From positions 1 to 64,000 of the forward strand of contig NZ_JAFLVT010000020.1 of NCBI RefSeq assembly GCF_017316025.1: 64,000 bases of DNA. The letters run 5' to 3'. The DNA is from Candidatus Enterococcus myersii. Its GTDB lineage: Bacteria > Bacillota > Bacilli > Lactobacillales > Enterococcaceae. Below, piece after piece: positions 16,925 to 26,571 of the stretch. The notes beneath the pieces are model-generated. The model made no database searches. It saw only the letters and a program-made list of their open reading frames with translations, and was not told the DNA's origin. Position numbers and translations under genes: made by a program. Within the stretch, counting starts at the first letter, position 1, and every line of letters starts with the position of its first letter.

Positions 16925-18040
16925 ATGCGTTTATATCAAAAAATTATTTTGGGAATTGTAGGTCTAATTACGGTTGCAGTTTTAGGCGCTACTGCTTATG
17001 GCATTAAAATGTATCACGATGCGAATAGTTCGTTTAATGCGATTGTTGAAAAAATTGATCGAAAAAATAGTCGCCACGTTTCAAAAGCTAATATCGATAA
17101 TACGGAGCCGTTTTCAATTTTATTAATGGGAATTGATACGGGAGCTCTAGGACGAACAGAACAAGGGCGTTCTGATTCTATGATGGTAGTAACGGTGAAT
17201 CCTGCAAAAAAACAATCAACGATTGTTAGTCTAGACCGTGATATCTATACGCAAATTGTTGGCTATGGTACGATGGATAAATTGAATCACGCCTATGCTT
17301 TTGGTGGTGTAGAGATGGCAATGGATTCTGTTGAGAATTTGTTAGATGTTCCATTAGATCATTACGTATCTATCAACATGCAGGGGTTAAGAGATTTAAT
17401 TGATGCTGTTGGTGGTATAACAGTTGATAATAAAATTGATTTTACGTTAGAAGGAGTCCATGTTCCCAAGGGGAAAATTAAACTCAATGGTAAAACGGGT
17501 TTAGCTTATGCCAGAATGCGGAAACAAGATCCTCAAGGGGATATCGGACGACAAAAGCGACAACGTGAAGTTATTACTAAAATTGTCAATAAAGTAATGA
17601 GTCTTGATAGTGTCGCAAACTATCAAAAGATTTTAAAAGCGGTAGAAAAAAATACAAAAACAGATCTTTCTTGGGAAGATATGTTAGATATCGCCAATAA
17701 CTATATTCCAGCCTTTAAAACAATCAAACAAGATCAACTCGAAGGTGAAGGACAAATGATCAATGGCATTTATTATCAAATGCTGGGTCTTAATCAAGTC
17801 CTGGAAATGCAAAATAAATTAAAAACGGAATTGAATTTACCGACAAGTGAAACTTTGCCAACTGGTGATGAATATACAAGCGGCTATGCTCAAGGTCAAT
17901 TTTACGATGATACAAACCAAACTGCAGAAGCTGATGGTTCTGTTCAAAATGTGACCGGAACAGAAAATTATGGTGATGGTAGCCAAGATGGAAGTAATAC
18001 TGGTTATGATCAAAATTACGATGAGCAAGCGGCCTATTAA
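16925..18040 (+). CDS. LCP (LytR-CpsA-Psr) family ligase
   Basis: Membrane-anchored phosphotransferase that links teichoic acid or another glycopolymer to peptidoglycan. The ATG at 16925 (371 residues) is chosen for AAGAGGTG just upstream and because the membrane helix (about 4-27) then lies at the N terminus. LCP domain landmarks are LLMGIDTG, GRSDSMMVVTVNP, SLDRDIY, LAYARMRKQDPQGDIGRQKR (conserved Arg and Asp residues binding the polyprenyl pyrophosphate). The last 55 residues form a Gly/Asp/Asn/Gln-rich acidic tail without cysteines. Context after tagDHG supports a role in wall teichoic acid attachment. Confidence 0.92.
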   Translation: MRLYQKIILGIVGLITVAVLGATAYGIKMYHDANSSFNAIVEKIDRKNSRHVSKANIDNTEPFSILLMGIDTGALGRTEQGRSDSMMVVTVNPAKKQSTIVSLDRDIYTQIVGYGTMDKLNHAYAFGGVEMAMDSVENLLDVPLDHYVSINMQGLRDLIDAVGGITVDNKIDFTLEGVHVPKGKIKLNGKTGLAYARMRKQDPQGDIGRQKRQREVITKIVNKVMSLDSVANYQKILKAVEKNTKTDLSWEDMLDIANNYIPAFKTIKQDQLEGEGQMINGIYYQMLGLNQVLEMQNKLKTELNLPTSETLPTGDEYTSGYAQGQFYDDTNQTAEADGSVQNVTGTENYGDGSQDGSNTGYDQNYDEQAAY

Positions 18041-18412
18041 TTAAACTTAAAGATAATGTGAAGGCAATCCTTTGAAATAGGATTGTCTTTTTTATGTGTA
18101 GAGCAATTAGTGGGGAGCAGCAGTGATAGGGCTGCTTTGAAAATATAATTATTTTTACTTACCCACAATTTTATAAAAATAAAAGCTTACTAAAAGTAAT
18201 GTTTCACGATTTATGAGAAATGATTTGATACTAAAGTCTGAAATTCATGCATTTTGTTTAGATAAAATTAAAAATATAATTATTCTTGTGGAACATTTTA
18301 AAAATACTTAGAAAACAAGCTTAAGGTTTTATTTATTTAGTGAATAAAACTGTATTATCAATGTTTTTTTGGTAAAATAAGACGGTACTGATGTTTTGGA
18401 AGGATTTGACAC
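18041..18412 (+). other. AT-rich gap between LCP and PBP genes
   Basis: Begins with the LCP terminator (AAGGCAATCCT 18061-18071 pairing with AGGATTGTCTT 18079-18089, then T-rich). The rest is very AT-rich. A 14-bp direct repeat, AAAATATAATTATT, occurs at 18140-18153 and 18271-18284. An inverted repeat GTTTTATT/AATAAAAC lies at 18326-18350. A GGTAAAATAAG stretch near 18370 may hold the pbp -10. No gene seen. Confidence 0.6.
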
Positions 18413-20548
18413 ATGAAAGATCTTAAAAATAAATTAACACGAGCCCATATTGAAAAAAAATTAAAAGATGGACGAGCACCTTCAAAAACGGCGCCTCGTT
18501 CTCATGTTCCGTTTCGCTTGAATTTCCTTTTCTTTATTATTTTCGCATTGTTTATTGCTTTAATTGCGCAATTAGGTTATTTGCAAATTGTAAATGGCGA
18601 TAATATTGCAACGCAACTAAAAGCCTCGTCGACAATTAAGATTAAAGGAAGTACACCACGGGGCATGATTTATGATGCAACGGGAAAACCATTGGTATCA
18701 AACGAAGCAAATCCTGCGATTACCTTTACCCGGGGTAATACTATGTCAGCTGAAGATTTACTAAAAATCGCCAATCGCTTAAATGAATTAATCGACGTTC
18801 CAATTGAAAAAACATTGCAAGAGCGCGATTTAAAAGATTATTGGCTGGCGAATCCTGAAAATCTAAAAAAAGCCAATAGTCGTTTGAGTGCAAGTCAAAA
18901 GTTGATCACCGATCAAAGTAAACGTTACGCCTTGTTAGTTGATAAAGTTTCGGATAAAGAAATTCAATTTGATACAAAACAAAAGAAAGCTGCGATGATT
19001 TTCAAAAAAATGAACAGTGCATCGGCACTAAATACTGTTTATATTAAAAATCGCGATGTTACTGATGAAGAACTTGCTATTGTAGCAGAACGGGCAAGTG
19101 AGTTATCTGGAGTTTCTACAGGTACGGATTGGAGCAGAGACTATGCTCAAAAAGGCTCGCTGCGCAGTATTTTAGGCAATGTATCAACTGAGACAACGGG
19201 GTTACCAGCAGAAGATTTAGAGAAATATCTAGCAAAGGGCTATGCTAGAAATGACCGGGTTGGGACAAGCTTTTTAGAAAAGCAATACGAGGATGTTTTA
19301 CAAGGAACAAAATCTCAATATGAAGTGATATTAGATCGACAAGGTAATATTTCTAGTCAAAAAGAAGTCTCACCGGGAGCAAAAGGGGATAACTTAGTGT
19401 TGTCGCTAAATGCAGAATTTCAAAAACGGGTTGAGAATATTTTGAAAAAGAATTACCAAGGATTAATCGATGCTGGAAAAGCTGACTATTCACCGGGAGC
19501 CTATGCTGTGGCGATGGATCCCAATACCGGTGGTGTGTTGGCGATGGCGGGTTTCTTACACAAAGAAAAAAGTGATGATTTAGAAGAACATGCCCTAGGA
19601 ACTGTGCAGTCAGCTTTTGTACCAGGGTCTGTTGTTAAAGCGGGAACGCTAACGGCAGGTTGGCAAAATGGTGTCTTAGATGGCAATGAAGTTTTGTATG
19701 ATGAACCGATCAAAGTTAACGGTACCGAAATAAAGGCTTCTATTTACAATAAAGACGGCAGTGGCAGTCGTAATTTGTCTGCCCGTAAAGCATTGGAAAT
19801 TTCCTCTAATGCTTATATGATGAAAGTGACCTTTAAATTACTGAATATGAATTATCAGTATAATGTTTCAATGCCTTTAATTGATAAACAGGTGAAAGCT
19901 TATGATGCGTTACGCAAAGCATTCTCAGAATATGGGATGGGCGTAAAAACAGGAATTGATATTCCCAATGAAGAAGATGGTATTTCTACACCAATTCGTT
20001 ATTTGGATTCACAAAACAATGGTGGTAGTGTGCTAGATTTATCTTTTGGACAGTTTGATACGTATACGCCAATGCAACTGGCCCAATATGCAGCAACTGT
20101 TGCAAATGGCGGTAAAAGAATTCAACCTCATCTCGTGAGTGGTATTTATGGCAATGATACAAATGGTGGACTAGGTAACTTGAAAAAAGCCATTCAACCG
20201 AAAGTTTTAAATACAGTTAATCTTTCGAAAAACCAAATGGATATTATTCAAGGTGGTTTTTATGATGCCGTTCATGGCAACGATCCTTTTACTACGGCTA
20301 CTGCCTTAGCTGGAGCAAAAATGACGGCCTCTGCTAAAACAGGTACTGCCGAAACGGCTGTTTATAAAGATGGCAAAAAAATTACCGATACCATTAATAG
20401 CAATATTGTGGCCTATGGTCCGTCTGATGATGCAAAAGTAGCAATCAGTGTCATGCTACCAAATTTAAAAAATGACGATGACCATGTCAATGTAACAACC
20501 GCTAAAGAAATTATGGATGCTTACTATGATCTTTACATGAACAACTAA
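18413..20548 (+). CDS. Class B penicillin-binding protein (PBP2B-like transpeptidase)
   Basis: D,D-transpeptidase that cross-links septal or peripheral peptidoglycan and is a beta-lactam target. One membrane helix (about residues 33-55) is followed by the dimerisation domain with the GSTPRGMIYDATGKPLVSN block. The transpeptidase motifs are intact: Ser406 in GSVVK (SxxK), Ser464-Ser465-Asn466 (SxN) and Lys642 in KTGT. At 711 residues it is the normal length for PBP2B/PbpB of enterococci. Whether it is the PBP2B or a PBPA/PBPC-type paralogue needs alignment; the low-affinity PBP5 architecture (MecA-type N-domain) is not evident. Confidence 0.9.
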   Translation: MKDLKNKLTRAHIEKKLKDGRAPSKTAPRSHVPFRLNFLFFIIFALFIALIAQLGYLQIVNGDNIATQLKASSTIKIKGSTPRGMIYDATGKPLVSNEANPAITFTRGNTMSAEDLLKIANRLNELIDVPIEKTLQERDLKDYWLANPENLKKANSRLSASQKLITDQSKRYALLVDKVSDKEIQFDTKQKKAAMIFKKMNSASALNTVYIKNRDVTDEELAIVAERASELSGVSTGTDWSRDYAQKGSLRSILGNVSTETTGLPAEDLEKYLAKGYARNDRVGTSFLEKQYEDVLQGTKSQYEVILDRQGNISSQKEVSPGAKGDNLVLSLNAEFQKRVENILKKNYQGLIDAGKADYSPGAYAVAMDPNTGGVLAMAGFLHKEKSDDLEEHALGTVQSAFVPGSVVKAGTLTAGWQNGVLDGNEVLYDEPIKVNGTEIKASIYNKDGSGSRNLSARKALEISSNAYMMKVTFKLLNMNYQYNVSMPLIDKQVKAYDALRKAFSEYGMGVKTGIDIPNEEDGISTPIRYLDSQNNGGSVLDLSFGQFDTYTPMQLAQYAATVANGGKRIQPHLVSGIYGNDTNGGLGNLKKAIQPKVLNTVNLSKNQMDIIQGGFYDAVHGNDPFTTATALAGAKMTASAKTGTAETAVYKDGKKITDTINSNIVAYGPSDDAKVAISVMLPNLKNDDDHVNVTTAKEIMDAYYDLYMNN

Positions 20549-20591
20549 AAAGTAAGGGGTGTGACAATTTTTGTCAGGCCTCTTATTTTTT
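20549..20591 (+). terminator. Terminator after the PBP gene
   Basis: TAAGGGGTGTGACA (20553-20566) pairs imperfectly with TGTCAGGCCTCTTA (20572-20585), followed by six T. Confidence 0.85.
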
Positions 20592-20674
20592 GTTGCCTTA
20601 TTTGTTGTTGTTACTTGTCAAGTACAGATGTTTGCGCTACTGTTAGGGAGACATTTTTAAAGGGAGTAAAAATC

Positions 20675-20956
20675 ATGAGTAAAGACTTTGAAACGCAGCT
20701 GAATTTATTACGGACAAAATATGGTAGTTTAACAATGGCAGAAAGACGGCGTATTTTGGAAAAAGTGCGACGTAAAAATCTTTTCAGCTATCGAAAATTG
20801 GAACGCTTAAAGCACGAACTCCTACGCTTAGAAGCAAAAAGAGCACAATTGGAGCTTGAAGAAGAACCAGCTGAGTTAACGGAGCTTGAACAAAAAATTG
20901 TGGCGCGCAAAGAAATCTTTTTAAAATTATTATGTGAATTTAAACAAAAGGAGTAA
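20675..20956 (+). CDS. Small coiled-coil protein of unknown function
   Basis: A 93-residue, highly charged protein, mostly alpha-helical, with a Leu/Glu/Lys heptad-like region from about residue 40 to 80. No signal peptide, membrane segment or cysteine pair. The ATG at 20675 follows AAAGGGAG; a longer in-frame extension upstream lies in the terminator region and is rejected. Its stop codon lies within the RBS region of the antiporter gene (gap 3 nt), so the two are almost surely co-transcribed and translationally coupled. I do not recognise a family. Confidence 0.75.
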   Translation: MSKDFETQLNLLRTKYGSLTMAERRRILEKVRRKNLFSYRKLERLKHELLRLEAKRAQLELEEEPAELTELEQKIVARKEIFLKLLCEFKQKE

Positions 20957-20959
20957 GGC

Positions 20960-22999
20960 ATGGAATTAGTTGAATTAATTATTTTAATTGCTGTTGCAAT
21001 TACTTTTTCAAATATTTTTGCCAAAATTATTCCCACCATTCCTATTTTTTTCATTCAAATATTTTTTGGAATTCTCGTTGGTTTATCGAGTTACGGTCGG
21101 ACGTTAAATTTTAGGCCGGAAATCTTTCTGGTTTTAATTATTGCTCCGTTGCTATTTCGCGAAGGGGAGCACGCAGATTTACCGGTAATTTTTAAAAACT
21201 TTGGTACCATCTTGTCTTTGGCTTTTGGTGGTGTGTTGGTAACACTTGTGGCAGTAGGTTTGACATTGCATACATTGATGCCGACGATCCCTTTAGCTGC
21301 TTGTATGGCTTTTGGTGCTGCATTAGGACCTACAGATGCAGTAGCAGTCACTTCGATTACCAAATCGCTGAAAATTCCTGATCGCGTTATGCGGATATTA
21401 GAAGGCGAAGGTCTTTTAAATGATGCTTCTGGTGTTACGGCTTTTCAATTTGCAACAGTTGCTCTTATTACGGGTAGTTTTTCATTGTGGCAAGGTTCTT
21501 GGCGTTTATTATTTGCCAGTGTCGGTGGGGCTTTAGTCGGGATGATAGTAGTCTGGGGAAAAAGAAAATTAATTCGCTTAATTGAACAACTATCCGCACA
21601 AGACGTTACGGCTTATCTACTCATTGAGCTATTGCTTCCTTTTGTGGCCTATGTTTTTTCTGAAATTATCGGTGTGTCGGGAATTATTGCGGCAGTTGTC
21701 GCAGGTGTTATGCAAGCTACTGGGCGTCAAAAAGTGACATTGTTTCAAGCAGAACTTGCTAATGTCTCTACTGCAACATGGAATACCATCGTATTTACCT
21801 TAAATGGGTTAGTCTTTATCTTTTTAGGAATTGAGATTTCGCAAGTTTTCTCACCGATCTGGGAAAGTGATGTCTATGCAAACTGGCTACTCCTTTTAGT
21901 TATTGTGGCAGTTACGGCGATTTTGTTTTTTATCCGTTTCATTTTTTTACTTCTTTTAAATCTTTTTAGTACCAAAAAAGGAAAAGCCAAAACGTGGCAG
22001 GAAATCTTACTTTTAACATTTGGTGGTGTGAAAGGAACCGTCAGTTTAGCTACAATTTTTATTTTGCCCACATGTCTTCATGGTGAAATCTTTCCTGAAC
22101 GTAGTGTTTTGCTATTTTTGACAGCTGGTGTCATTTTATTAAGCCTCGTCATTAGTTTAGCTATTTTACCGCAATTAGCTGATGGTGAAGCGGAGGTTCC
22201 CGTGGATGAAAAAGGATTAGCTATTTTAGCTGAAGTCAAAAAAGAATTACGGATAGACCAAAAAGAGACAACTTTAACTGAAAGTGAACAAATTGCCTTA
22301 AAAGCGGTTATCCAAAGTTATGAAAATCGCATGTGGGATACGTATACTGCCGCAATGACTGAAAGTGAACGTCAAGAAGTGCAAGAAATTCAAGCTTTGA
22401 TTATTGGGATTGAGCGAGATGGATTAGATGAAAGTTTTCGCCGCCATGAAATTGACGTGAACACCTATCGCTTTTATTCGCGGTTTATTGCAAATTTCCA
22501 ACATTCAGTAGGGCAACAAATTTTATCTTTTCTAGCGTTTTGGCTATTGGTTGTACGCCGAGTTATTCGCGTAATTTTACATCCCAAATTATTTTTTGAA
22601 CGAAGACAAACTACACCAAAACAAATGCAGCCAAATGATTTAAGTCAGATAAAAAAAGTTTATTTGCGTAATACTAAATTAATTAAGCAAAGCTTGACCA
22701 GTTTAGATGGTGTTTATGATGAAAAAATTATTGCTCATTTCTTGGAACAACGGCAAAATATGATGGGACGGCTAGAATTAAATGATTTTATGGCTGCGGT
22801 CATGATTCGCCAAGATCCAGCTTATATTAAAGAAATGCTACGGGGCTATTATTTAGAGCGAAAAGTAATTGATACATTTGAAACGGCAGGCACAATTACC
22901 ACTTTTGCGGCAAATGAATACCGACGTAAAGTAAATTTATTAGAATCCTATGCGATGGGCCAGACGGGGAATTTACCCAAAATTCCTTTTTTTAGATGA
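20960..22999 (+). CDS. CPA1 family Na+/H+ antiporter (NhaP-type)
   Basis: Exchanges cytosolic Na+ (or K+) for protons. About twelve membrane helices occupy residues 1-410. The conserved transport-site motifs are GAALGPTDAVAVTS and EGLLNDASGVTAF, both with the acidic residues expected for the CPA1 group. A large C-terminal cytoplasmic region (about 411-679) is charged and helical and probably regulatory. It follows the coiled-coil protein by 3 nt with RBS AAAGGAG. The ion specificity cannot be read from sequence. Confidence 0.9.
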   Translation: MELVELIILIAVAITFSNIFAKIIPTIPIFFIQIFFGILVGLSSYGRTLNFRPEIFLVLIIAPLLFREGEHADLPVIFKNFGTILSLAFGGVLVTLVAVGLTLHTLMPTIPLAACMAFGAALGPTDAVAVTSITKSLKIPDRVMRILEGEGLLNDASGVTAFQFATVALITGSFSLWQGSWRLLFASVGGALVGMIVVWGKRKLIRLIEQLSAQDVTAYLLIELLLPFVAYVFSEIIGVSGIIAAVVAGVMQATGRQKVTLFQAELANVSTATWNTIVFTLNGLVFIFLGIEISQVFSPIWESDVYANWLLLLVIVAVTAILFFIRFIFLLLLNLFSTKKGKAKTWQEILLLTFGGVKGTVSLATIFILPTCLHGEIFPERSVLLFLTAGVILLSLVISLAILPQLADGEAEVPVDEKGLAILAEVKKELRIDQKETTLTESEQIALKAVIQSYENRMWDTYTAAMTESERQEVQEIQALIIGIERDGLDESFRRHEIDVNTYRFYSRFIANFQHSVGQQILSFLAFWLLVVRRVIRVILHPKLFFERRQTTPKQMQPNDLSQIKKVYLRNTKLIKQSLTSLDGVYDEKIIAHFLEQRQNMMGRLELNDFMAAVMIRQDPAYIKEMLRGYYLERKVIDTFETAGTITTFAANEYRRKVNLLESYAMGQTGNLPKIPFFR

Positions 23000-23008
23000 A
23001 TTTAAATT

Positions 23009-23043
23009 AAGCAGATAGGTATTTTGCCTACCTGCTTTTTTTT
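23009..23043 (+). terminator. Terminator after the antiporter gene
   Basis: AAGCAG-A-TAGG (23009-23019) pairs with CCTA-C-CTGCTT (23027-23037), with one mismatch and a T8 tail. Confidence 0.88.
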
Positions 23044-23084
23044 ACAAATAATGGTACAATGTGTGAGATATTGGAGGGGAACAA

Positions 23085-24980
23085 ATGAAAGAATTAAAAG
23101 TAGTAGGCTTAAATAAAACTTACGGCGAAAAGACCTTGTTTTGTGATTTAAACTTTATGATCCATGAAAAAGATCGAATTGGTTTAATCGGAATTAACGG
23201 GACTGGTAAAAGTAGTTTGTTAAAAATTATTGCCGGCATTGAAAGTGGCGACGGTGATTTGAATCCTCTAGAATATGCCAAAGATTATCGCATTGCCTAT
23301 TTAGCCCAAGAAAGTGATTTTGCGGGTGATCAGACGGTTTTACAAGCAGTTTTTGAAAGTGATAGTTTAAAAGTTCAAGTCGTTAAAGAATACGAACAGG
23401 CCCTGCAGCAACTGACAGAAGATGGTACGAATGAACAAGCTCAAAAACGTTTTGTAAAAGCCGAAGCGGCTATGAATGAGCAAGATGCCTGGCAAACAGA
23501 TACCAATGCCAAGATTATTTTACAAAAATTGGGTATCCAACAACTAAATGAACCGATTAAAAATTTATCTGGGGGCCAACAAAAACGGGTCGGATTGGCA
23601 CAAGTTTTAATTGATGAACCTGATTTGCTTTTATTAGATGAACCGACAAACCACTTAGATTATGACGCGATTACTTGGCTGGAAAATTATTTGAAAAATT
23701 ACCAAGGATCGCTTTTGATGGTCACCCACGACAGGTATTTCTTGGACCGTGTGACTAACCGGATTTTTGAACTAGCAGACGGTGCATTACAAGAATTTAA
23801 TGGTAATTATGAAAACTATTTAGCCGCAAAAGCGGAAAGAGAACGGGTAAACGCTGAAGCAGAGCAAAAGAAAAAGCAGCTTTATAAACAAGAATTGGCT
23901 TGGATGCGTGCTGGTGCAAAGGCAAGAACGACTAAGCAACAAGCTCGTATAAATCGTTTTGAAGATTTAAAAGAGAGTATGGGGCAAAATAAAGGTGATG
24001 ACCAAGTAAGTATTGAAATTGCGACAAAGCGTCTTGGTAAAAAGGTCGTTGAATTAAAAAAAGCAAATTATGCTTTTGAAAATAAAGTGATTGTAAAAGA
24101 TTTTGATTTATTAATTCAAGCGCGAGAACGAATTGGTATTACAGGTGAAAATGGTGCAGGTAAGTCGACGCTGCTAAACATTATTGCGGGTAAAATCCCT
24201 TTGCAAAGCGGAATTTTAGCAATTGGTGAGACCGTAAGAATGGCCTACTACACCCAACAAAACGATGCCATGGACCCGAATCAGCGAATGATTAGTTATT
24301 TACAAGAAGTAGCCGAAATGGTCAAAAAAAATGATGGTACCACAGTTAGTGTAACTGAAATGCTGGAGCGCTTTTTATTTCCGCGTCATACCCATGGGAC
24401 ACCCATTGGAAAACTATCTGGGGGTGAAAAACGGCGCTTGTTTTTATTGAAATTATTGATGAGTCAACCAAATGTCTTGTTGTTAGATGAACCAACCAAT
24501 GATTTGGATATTGCGACTTTAACGGTTTTAGAAGATTATTTAGATACATTTGCCGGTGCTGTTTTAACAGTTTCCCATGATCGATATTTCTTAGACAAAG
24601 TAGCAGAAAAATTACTAATTTTTAATGGCAATGGAAATATTACTTCTTATTTTGGCAGTATCACCGATTATTTAGCCAACAGCTTAGAAGAAGACATGCT
24701 ACCAAATGCAACAAAGAAGGTAAGTGTGGAAACTACGCATACAAAAGAGGCTGCGATTAAGAAAAAACTAACCTATATGGAACAAAAAGAGTGGGAAACA
24801 ATTGAAGAAGACATTACTGCCTTGGAAGAAAAAATTGCAGCATTAACTGAAGAAATGAATCATCAAGGAGCAGACTTTACGAAATTACAAGAATTACAAA
24901 AACAAATTAGTTCATCTGAAAAAAATTTAGAAGACAAAATGCAACGTTGGGAATATTTAAGCGAATTTGTAGTGGATTAA
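23085..24980 (+). CDS. ABC-F family ATPase (Uup-like)
   Basis: Cytosolic protein with two ABC ATPase domains and no membrane part; ABC-F members act on the ribosome. Walker A motifs are GINGTGKSS (about residue 37) and GENGAGKST (about residue 353); both have LSGGQQKR/LSGGEKRR signatures and LLLLDEPTN Walker B boxes. An arm/linker rich in Lys, Arg and Gln lies at about 245-310 (MRAGAKARTTKQQ). A C-terminal coiled coil (about 565-625) points to the Uup group, which has that extension, and not to antibiotic-resistance types such as Lsa. Resistance activity is not implied. Confidence 0.9.
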   Translation: MKELKVVGLNKTYGEKTLFCDLNFMIHEKDRIGLIGINGTGKSSLLKIIAGIESGDGDLNPLEYAKDYRIAYLAQESDFAGDQTVLQAVFESDSLKVQVVKEYEQALQQLTEDGTNEQAQKRFVKAEAAMNEQDAWQTDTNAKIILQKLGIQQLNEPIKNLSGGQQKRVGLAQVLIDEPDLLLLDEPTNHLDYDAITWLENYLKNYQGSLLMVTHDRYFLDRVTNRIFELADGALQEFNGNYENYLAAKAERERVNAEAEQKKKQLYKQELAWMRAGAKARTTKQQARINRFEDLKESMGQNKGDDQVSIEIATKRLGKKVVELKKANYAFENKVIVKDFDLLIQARERIGITGENGAGKSTLLNIIAGKIPLQSGILAIGETVRMAYYTQQNDAMDPNQRMISYLQEVAEMVKKNDGTTVSVTEMLERFLFPRHTHGTPIGKLSGGEKRRLFLLKLLMSQPNVLLLDEPTNDLDIATLTVLEDYLDTFAGAVLTVSHDRYFLDKVAEKLLIFNGNGNITSYFGSITDYLANSLEEDMLPNATKKVSVETTHTKEAAIKKKLTYMEQKEWETIEEDITALEEKIAALTEEMNHQGADFTKLQELQKQISSSEKNLEDKMQRWEYLSEFVVD

Positions 24981-25013
24981 AGAATTTATCAGTGAAATTT
25001 GAGGGGGATATTC

Positions 25014-25961
25014 ATGGAACAAGCATATTTAGATTTAGGGAAAAAACTATTAGAAGAAGGCCACGATAAAGGGGACCGCACAGGGACCGGAACTAAAAGT
25101 TTATTTGGCTATCAGATGCGTTTTGATTTAAATGAAGGCTTTCCACTGTTAACGACCAAGCGGGTACCATTTGGCTTAATCAAAAGCGAACTATTGTGGT
25201 TTTTAAAAGGGGATACCAATATCCGTTACTTATTGCAACACAATAACCATATTTGGGATGAATGGGCTTTTGAACGCTACATTAAAAGTACAGATTATAA
25301 GGGGCCGGATATGACTGATTTTGGTCGGCGCTCACTGGTTGATGAAAAATTTAATGAAGAATATCAAAAACAGTTAAAAGATTTTTGTGAAAAAATTGTT
25401 GCCGATGAAAAATTTGCCGCAAAACATGGAGACTTAGGTCACATTTATGGATATCAATGGCGTCATTGGGAAAAACAAGATGGGACGTTTATCGATCAAA
25501 TTAAAGATGTCATTGAAATGATCAAAAAAAATCCCGATTCACGTCGCTTAATCGTGACTGCCTGGAATCCAGAAGATGTACCTTCAATGGCTTTACCACC
25601 ATGTCATACGATGTTTCAATTTTATGTCTATGATGGCAAATTAAGTTGCCAGCTCTATCAAAGAAGTGCTGATGTATTTTTAGGTGTTCCCTTTAATATT
25701 GCCAGTTATGCATTATTAACACATTTAATTGCCCATGAAACAGGTCTTGGCGTGGGAGAATTTGTGCATACTTTAGGGGATGCGCATTTGTATCAAAATC
25801 ATATTGAACAAATGAAAGAACAACTATCGCGCGAGGTGAGAAGCGCACCAACATTAGTTTTAAACCAAGAAAAAGCCTCTGTTTTTGATTTTGAGATGGA
25901 AGATATTAAAGTAGAAAATTATAATCCTCATCCAACAATTAAAGCGCCAATCGCGGTTTAA
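25014..25961 (+). CDS. thyA: Thymidylate synthase
   Basis: Methylates dUMP to dTMP using methylenetetrahydrofolate. The 315-residue length is the longer form known from enterococci and lactobacilli, which carries an insertion compared with E. coli ThyA. Catalytic Cys197 lies in [18 protein letters not shown]-like arginine contacts and [18 protein letters not shown] are intact. The ATG at 25014 follows GAGGGGG. It is followed 32 nt later by folA, giving the classic thyA-folA pair that recycles dihydrofolate. Confidence 0.97.
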   Translation: MEQAYLDLGKKLLEEGHDKGDRTGTGTKSLFGYQMRFDLNEGFPLLTTKRVPFGLIKSELLWFLKGDTNIRYLLQHNNHIWDEWAFERYIKSTDYKGPDMTDFGRRSLVDEKFNEEYQKQLKDFCEKIVADEKFAAKHGDLGHIYGYQWRHWEKQDGTFIDQIKDVIEMIKKNPDSRRLIVTAWNPEDVPSMALPPCHTMFQFYVYDGKLSCQLYQRSADVFLGVPFNIASYALLTHLIAHETGLGVGEFVHTLGDAHLYQNHIEQMKEQLSREVRSAPTLVLNQEKASVFDFEMEDIKVENYNPHPTIKAPIAV

Positions 25962-25993
25962 GTTTTAGTCAAAAATTTTAAAAGGAGGTAGCC

Positions 25994-26494
25994 ATGCTAG
26001 CAGCAATTTGGGCACAAGATCAAAATGGTTTAATTGGCAAAAATGAAGTTCTACCTTGGTATTTACCAGATGATCTAAAATTTTTTAAAGAGATGACATT
26101 GGGTAAAACCCTCGTCATGGGGAGAAAAACTTTTGAAGGTATGGGGGGGCGCCCTTTGCCTGGACGAAGGACAATCATTTTAACCCGTAATGAAAATTAC
26201 CAAGCACCAGTGGGCGTACTTGCTATGAATGATATTAAGCAAGTTATCGCCTATGCAAAAGCAAGTGATCACACGGTTTTTATCGCTGGTGGTGGGGCAA
26301 TTTATGCGACGTTATTGCCGGCTTGTGACTATATTTTTCGAACGGTGATTGAAGATTCCTTTGAAGGGGATACGTATTTTCCTGAAGTTAAGTGGGAAAG
26401 CTGGCGCTTAGTCAAAAAAGTTGCGGGAAAAGTTGATGAAAAAAATAAATTCCCCCACTCTTTTGAAGAATATGAACGCATCCATTTAGACTAA
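25994..26494 (+). CDS. folA: Dihydrofolate reductase
   Basis: Reduces dihydrofolate to tetrahydrofolate with NADPH; target of trimethoprim. The 166-residue protein shows IWAQDQNGLIGKNEVLPW (Met20-loop region), active-site Asp27 in LPDDLKFFK, VMGRKTFEGMG for NADPH binding, and FIAGGGAIYATLL. RBS AAAAGGAGG. Chromosomal type, directly after thyA; no sign of a transferred resistance variant. Confidence 0.96.
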   Translation: MLAAIWAQDQNGLIGKNEVLPWYLPDDLKFFKEMTLGKTLVMGRKTFEGMGGRPLPGRRTIILTRNENYQAPVGVLAMNDIKQVIAYAKASDHTVFIAGGGAIYATLLPACDYIFRTVIEDSFEGDTYFPEVKWESWRLVKKVAGKVDEKNKFPHSFEEYERIHLD

Positions 26495-26496
26495 AC

Positions 26497-26536
26497 AAAA
26501 AGTGCAATCAAAAGTTAACTTTTGATTGCACTTTTT
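26497..26536. terminator. Bidirectional terminator between folA and the HlyIII gene
   Basis: A perfect 40-bp palindrome with arms of 20 bp (26497-26516 and 26517-26536) beginning with five A and ending with five T, placed between two convergent genes. Confidence 0.95.
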
Positions 26537-26571
26537 AACTATATGGAAAGTATAAATTTTTAGATAATTTA

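Noticed and set aside
18140-18284. 14-bp direct repeat AAAATATAATTATT as an attachment-site pair
   Set aside because: Pure A/T, enclosing only about 130 bp with no gene; likely chance in an AT-rich gap.
23085-24980. Antibiotic-resistance ABC-F (Lsa/OptrA/PoxtA type)
   Set aside because: The C-terminal coiled coil and overall layout fit the housekeeping Uup group; no evidence for a resistance-type linker.
25994-26494. Acquired trimethoprim-resistance dfr
   Set aside because: It lies in the ordinary thyA-folA arrangement with no mobile element nearby and base use like its neighbours.
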